Origin: Armatimonadota bacterium
GTDB taxonomy: Bacteria; Armatimonadota; UBA5829; DSUL01
Length of the DNA stretch: 64,000 bases
Direction: 5' to 3'
Assembly: GCA_025998755.1 (NCBI GenBank)
Contig: AP024674.1
Coordinates: forward strand, 2,434,162 to 2,498,161
This document shows, one piece after another, positions 62,025-64,000 of the stretch. Position 1 is the first letter of the stretch; each line of letters begins with the position of its first letter. Under the pieces are notes generated by a model that was not told the DNA's origin, searched no databases, and saw nothing but the letters and a program-made list of their open reading frames with translations. Both the position numbers and the translations under genes were made by a program.

Positions 62025-63152
62025 ATGAACCGTTTTCTGCCTGCGACGGTGCTTCTGGCGGCCCTGCTCTGCACTGCAGCAGGCCCCGCCACCTGCGATC
62101 GGGGGAGGGCAAAGCCCCCCTGGCTGGATCTTGCAGACTATCCCCGGCCGCCCGCGCCGGACACGGGATGGGGAATCCATGACCGGACGGACTGCTCGTC
62201 CATCGTGGCGCCGGAGGATCTGGACGGCTTCTTCCGGGAGCTGAAAGGCCGCTACGGTTTTAGCTGGTTCAAAGTGCTGGCGTGCGGGAGCGGCAAGGAA
62301 GAGATGGTGCGCGCGGCGCGGCGTCAGGGGGTGGAGCCCGTTGTGCGCCTCTACGCACCCGAACCGCATCCGTTCTTCCCCCGCCCCGGCCGGGAGGAAG
62401 AAGAGTTCCGGCGGCACGTGCGCCAGTATGTCGAAGCCGGCGCCCACTACTTTGAGGCCGGCAACGAGCCCAATCTTGGCATCGAGTGGGTAAAAGAGGA
62501 GTTCGAGAAACCTGACGCCCTGGAAGCGCTTTGCCGCCAGTGGCTTCGGGTCAAAAAGATCATCCAGGAAGAGGGCGGAATCCCTGTCTTCTATGCGATG
62601 AGCCCCGGCTCGGCCGGGCAGTGGTGGCTGGATTGCTTCGAGACCTTCCGCCGGTGGGGGAAGATCGAGGAGGCGTTCGCCGGAGCGGCGTTCGGGGCGC
62701 ACCTGGGTCCAATCAACCACCCTCTCGACTATCCGTTCAACCGCGAGAAGAACCTGCCCGGGTCCACTCCCGAGGAGCGGCTTCGGAGTCTGCTACAGGA
62801 CAACACCTGCTACCGCGCCGGAGAACTGATCACGCTGCTGATGGACCGCTACCTGCCCTATCCCATTCCGATCCTCAGCACGGAGGGCGGGGCCTTTCTG
62901 GGCAATCGGGACGACTCCACGTACCCGCCCGTGGGGTTCGTGCGACACGCCGTTCTGAACATGGGCATCTTCGAGTGTTTCAACCCGGACCATCCGGAAT
63001 ACTGGGGGGACGCGCTCTTCGCCCAGATGAGCTGGGAATACGACAGCTGGTTCAACGAGTGGACCCACGGCAAGATGCCTGTGCTGCGGCTGATGGAGAA
63101 GGCCGAGAAGTTCGACCGGGGGAAGGCGTTCCAACGCCGGTCTCATAGATAA
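62025..63152 (+). CDS. exported glycoside hydrolase-like (clan GH-A type) protein
   Basis: The 375-residue protein has a signal peptide (MNRFLPATVLLAALLCTAAG, cleavage near GPATC). It reads as a TIM barrel: FSWFKVLACGSGKEEMVRAA (early strand), HYFEAGNEPNLGIEWV with the NEP motif (candidate acid/base E148) and PIPILSTEGGAFLGN (candidate nucleophile E287), followed by ECFNPDHPEYWGDALFAQ. This pattern is typical of retaining GH-A glycosidases, but I cannot assign a numbered family. An N-terminal Cys in GPATCDRG might instead be a lipid anchor. The ATG has AAGGAGAG upstream. Confidence 0.75.
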   Translation: MNRFLPATVLLAALLCTAAGPATCDRGRAKPPWLDLADYPRPPAPDTGWGIHDRTDCSSIVAPEDLDGFFRELKGRYGFSWFKVLACGSGKEEMVRAARRQGVEPVVRLYAPEPHPFFPRPGREEEEFRRHVRQYVEAGAHYFEAGNEPNLGIEWVKEEFEKPDALEALCRQWLRVKKIIQEEGGIPVFYAMSPGSAGQWWLDCFETFRRWGKIEEAFAGAAFGAHLGPINHPLDYPFNREKNLPGSTPEERLRSLLQDNTCYRAGELITLLMDRYLPYPIPILSTEGGAFLGNRDDSTYPPVGFVRHAVLNMGIFECFNPDHPEYWGDALFAQMSWEYDSWFNEWTHGKMPVLRLMEKAEKFDRGKAFQRRSHR

Positions 63153-63183
63153 CCCTTCGTGTCACAACCGTTTCGCGGCAACT

Positions 63184-63197
63184 TTGACCCCGGTCAA
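63184..63197 (+). promoter_or_regulatory. FNR/HcpR-type palindrome upstream of the DUF438-hemerythrin gene
   Basis: TTGAC-CCCG-GTCAA is a perfect 5-4-5 inverted repeat, the format bound by CRP/FNR-superfamily regulators such as FNR (TTGAT-N4-ATCAA), DNR and HcpR. It ends 50 bp before the ATG at 63248. A role in oxygen or nitric-oxide control is inference. Confidence 0.5.
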
Positions 63198-63247
63198 GGC
63201 TCGCTTGTCCGCAGCAACCCATTATAGGATTGCAAGGAGGACGCGAG

Positions 63248-64000
63248 ATGAGCGAGCTGATCAATAATCGCCAGCACAGGATCGAGACACTCAAGCATAT
63301 CATCAAGCACATGCACTCCGGACAGGCCCCTGAGCAGGTGCGAAGCCAGCTGGCCGAGCTGGTGCGCCAGACCGACGCCACAGAGATCGCGGCGATGGAG
63401 CAGGAGCTCATCGCCGAGGGGATGAGCGTGCAGGAAGTGCAGTCCATGTGCGACCTGCACGCCTCTGTTCTACGAGACTTCATCGCGCCGCCGGCCGGCC
63501 TGGAGGTTCCGCCGGGGCATCCCGTGGATACGTTCCGGCGCGAGAATCAGGCGCTTGCCGCGTCCGTGACGGCGGCGCGCGAGGCGCTCCGCGATCTGGC
63601 ACACTCGGCGTCAGCTGACGAGGCCGAGCCACCCCTGCTGCGGCTGCGCGTGGCCCTGAACGAGTTGATGGACGTGGAGAAGCACTACTCGCGCAAGGAG
63701 CATCTGCTTTTCTCCTTCCTGGAGCGCCATGGCATCACCGGACCTTCCAAGGTGATGTGGGGCAAAGACGATGAGGCGCGAGCGCTGCTGAAGGCCGCCC
63801 ACGACGCGGCGGCGCGCTTCCAACCGGCATACGGCGTCAGGCCGGAGAGGCTGGCGGAGACCGTGGAGCCTGCGTTGCACGCGGTGGAGGAGATGATCTA
63901 CAAGGAGGAGAACATCCTGTTCCCGATGGCCCTCGAGACGCTCACCGAGGACGAATGGGCCGAAATCCATCAGCAGTCGCCGCAGTACGGCTGGTGTCTG
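63248..64000 (+). CDS. DUF438 plus hemerythrin-like domain protein (3' end outside window)
   Basis: The frame is open from the ATG at 63248 (AAGGAGG 8 bp upstream) to the last base of the window, 251 codons. The first ~75 residues match DUF438 (RIETLKHIIKHMHSGQAPEQ, ELIAEGMSVQEVQSMCDLHA). A hemerythrin-like HHE bundle follows from about residue 120: LRVALNELMDVEKHYSRKEH with HLLFSFLERHG, then LHAVEEMIYKEENILFPMAL. Full-length relatives usually continue into a PAS domain. Such proteins are linked to oxygen or nitric oxide sensing in anaerobes; the palindrome 50 bp upstream fits this. Confidence 0.88.
   Translation, partial: MSELINNRQHRIETLKHIIKHMHSGQAPEQVRSQLAELVRQTDATEIAAMEQELIAEGMSVQEVQSMCDLHASVLRDFIAPPAGLEVPPGHPVDTFRRENQALAASVTAAREALRDLAHSASADEAEPPLLRLRVALNELMDVEKHYSRKEHLLFSFLERHGITGPSKVMWGKDDEARALLKAAHDAAARFQPAYGVRPERLAETVEPALHAVEEMIYKEENILFPMALETLTEDEWAEIHQQSPQYGWCL

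Overview
This 64 kb window is a high-GC bacterial chromosome segment with no phage, insertion sequence, CRISPR array, tRNA or rRNA that I could recognise. The cell has two membranes: a nearly unbroken minus-strand block encodes BamA, Skp, a TamB-like protein, the Raetz lipid A enzymes LpxD/C/A/B/K, a late acyltransferase, MsbA, Kdo transferase and two heptosyltransferase-like enzymes. PEP-CTERM proteins, a remnant of an H-X9-DG (DUF1559) pseudopilin, DUF5069, zf-HC2 anti-sigma factors and secretin-N (STN) proteins together suggest a diderm such as Armatimonadota. That placement is an inference at moderate-to-low confidence; Planctomycetota or Verrucomicrobiota-like lineages are alternatives.

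Layout. 0-6.4 kb (+): an ECF sigma factor cut by the window edge, its zinc-finger anti-sigma factor and an exported STN protein, then a second anti-sigma-like protein with two zinc fingers and a ~1000-residue exported beta-rich protein broken by a frameshift. 6.5-11.0 kb (-): a compact seven-gene cluster of DUF318/YraQ permease, ArsR repressor, three thioredoxin-fold proteins, CcdA and a DGC zinc-binding protein, with a promoter and AT-rich operator-like repeats in front and a terminator behind. 11.4-17.2 kb: queG, a 2-hydroxyacid dehydrogenase, a Na+/alanine-type symporter, a second STN protein and a glycosyltransferase. 17.3-20.3 kb: gyrB and rplY (L25/Ctc) diverge from two good sigma-70-type promoters. 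20.4-24.9 kb (-): ahcY, a WecG/TagA glycosyltransferase, proS and a PfkB kinase. 25-31 kb: two related exported surface proteins (one with a PEP-CTERM anchor, one with a different C-terminus), an esterase, an endonuclease III-like enzyme, a CBS-domain protein and an Nfu scaffold.

31.4-52.9 kb (-): the 17-gene envelope block, reading tamB, an ECF sigma factor, bamA, skp, a coiled-coil lipoprotein, lpxD, lpxC, fabZ, lpxA, lpxB, msbA, waaA, lpxK, lpxL-like, two GT9 glycosyltransferases and a methyltransferase. Many neighbours overlap by a few bases, so co-transcription and translational coupling are likely. It joins outer-membrane protein assembly and LPS synthesis/export in one unit with its own sigma factor.

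53-64 kb: an N-terminally truncated C13 (legumain-like) peptidase, a PEP-CTERM protein, an isochorismatase-family hydrolase, acetyl-CoA synthetase, the SucC subunit without SucD, DUF5069, acylphosphatase, a Gfo/Idh/MocA oxidoreductase, an exported GH-A-like glycosidase candidate, and a DUF438-hemerythrin protein running off the window behind an FNR/HcpR-like palindrome. The strongest candidates for something undescribed are the seven-gene permease/redox cluster and the sigma factor embedded in the envelope operon. All functions are read from the translated sequence without database searches.
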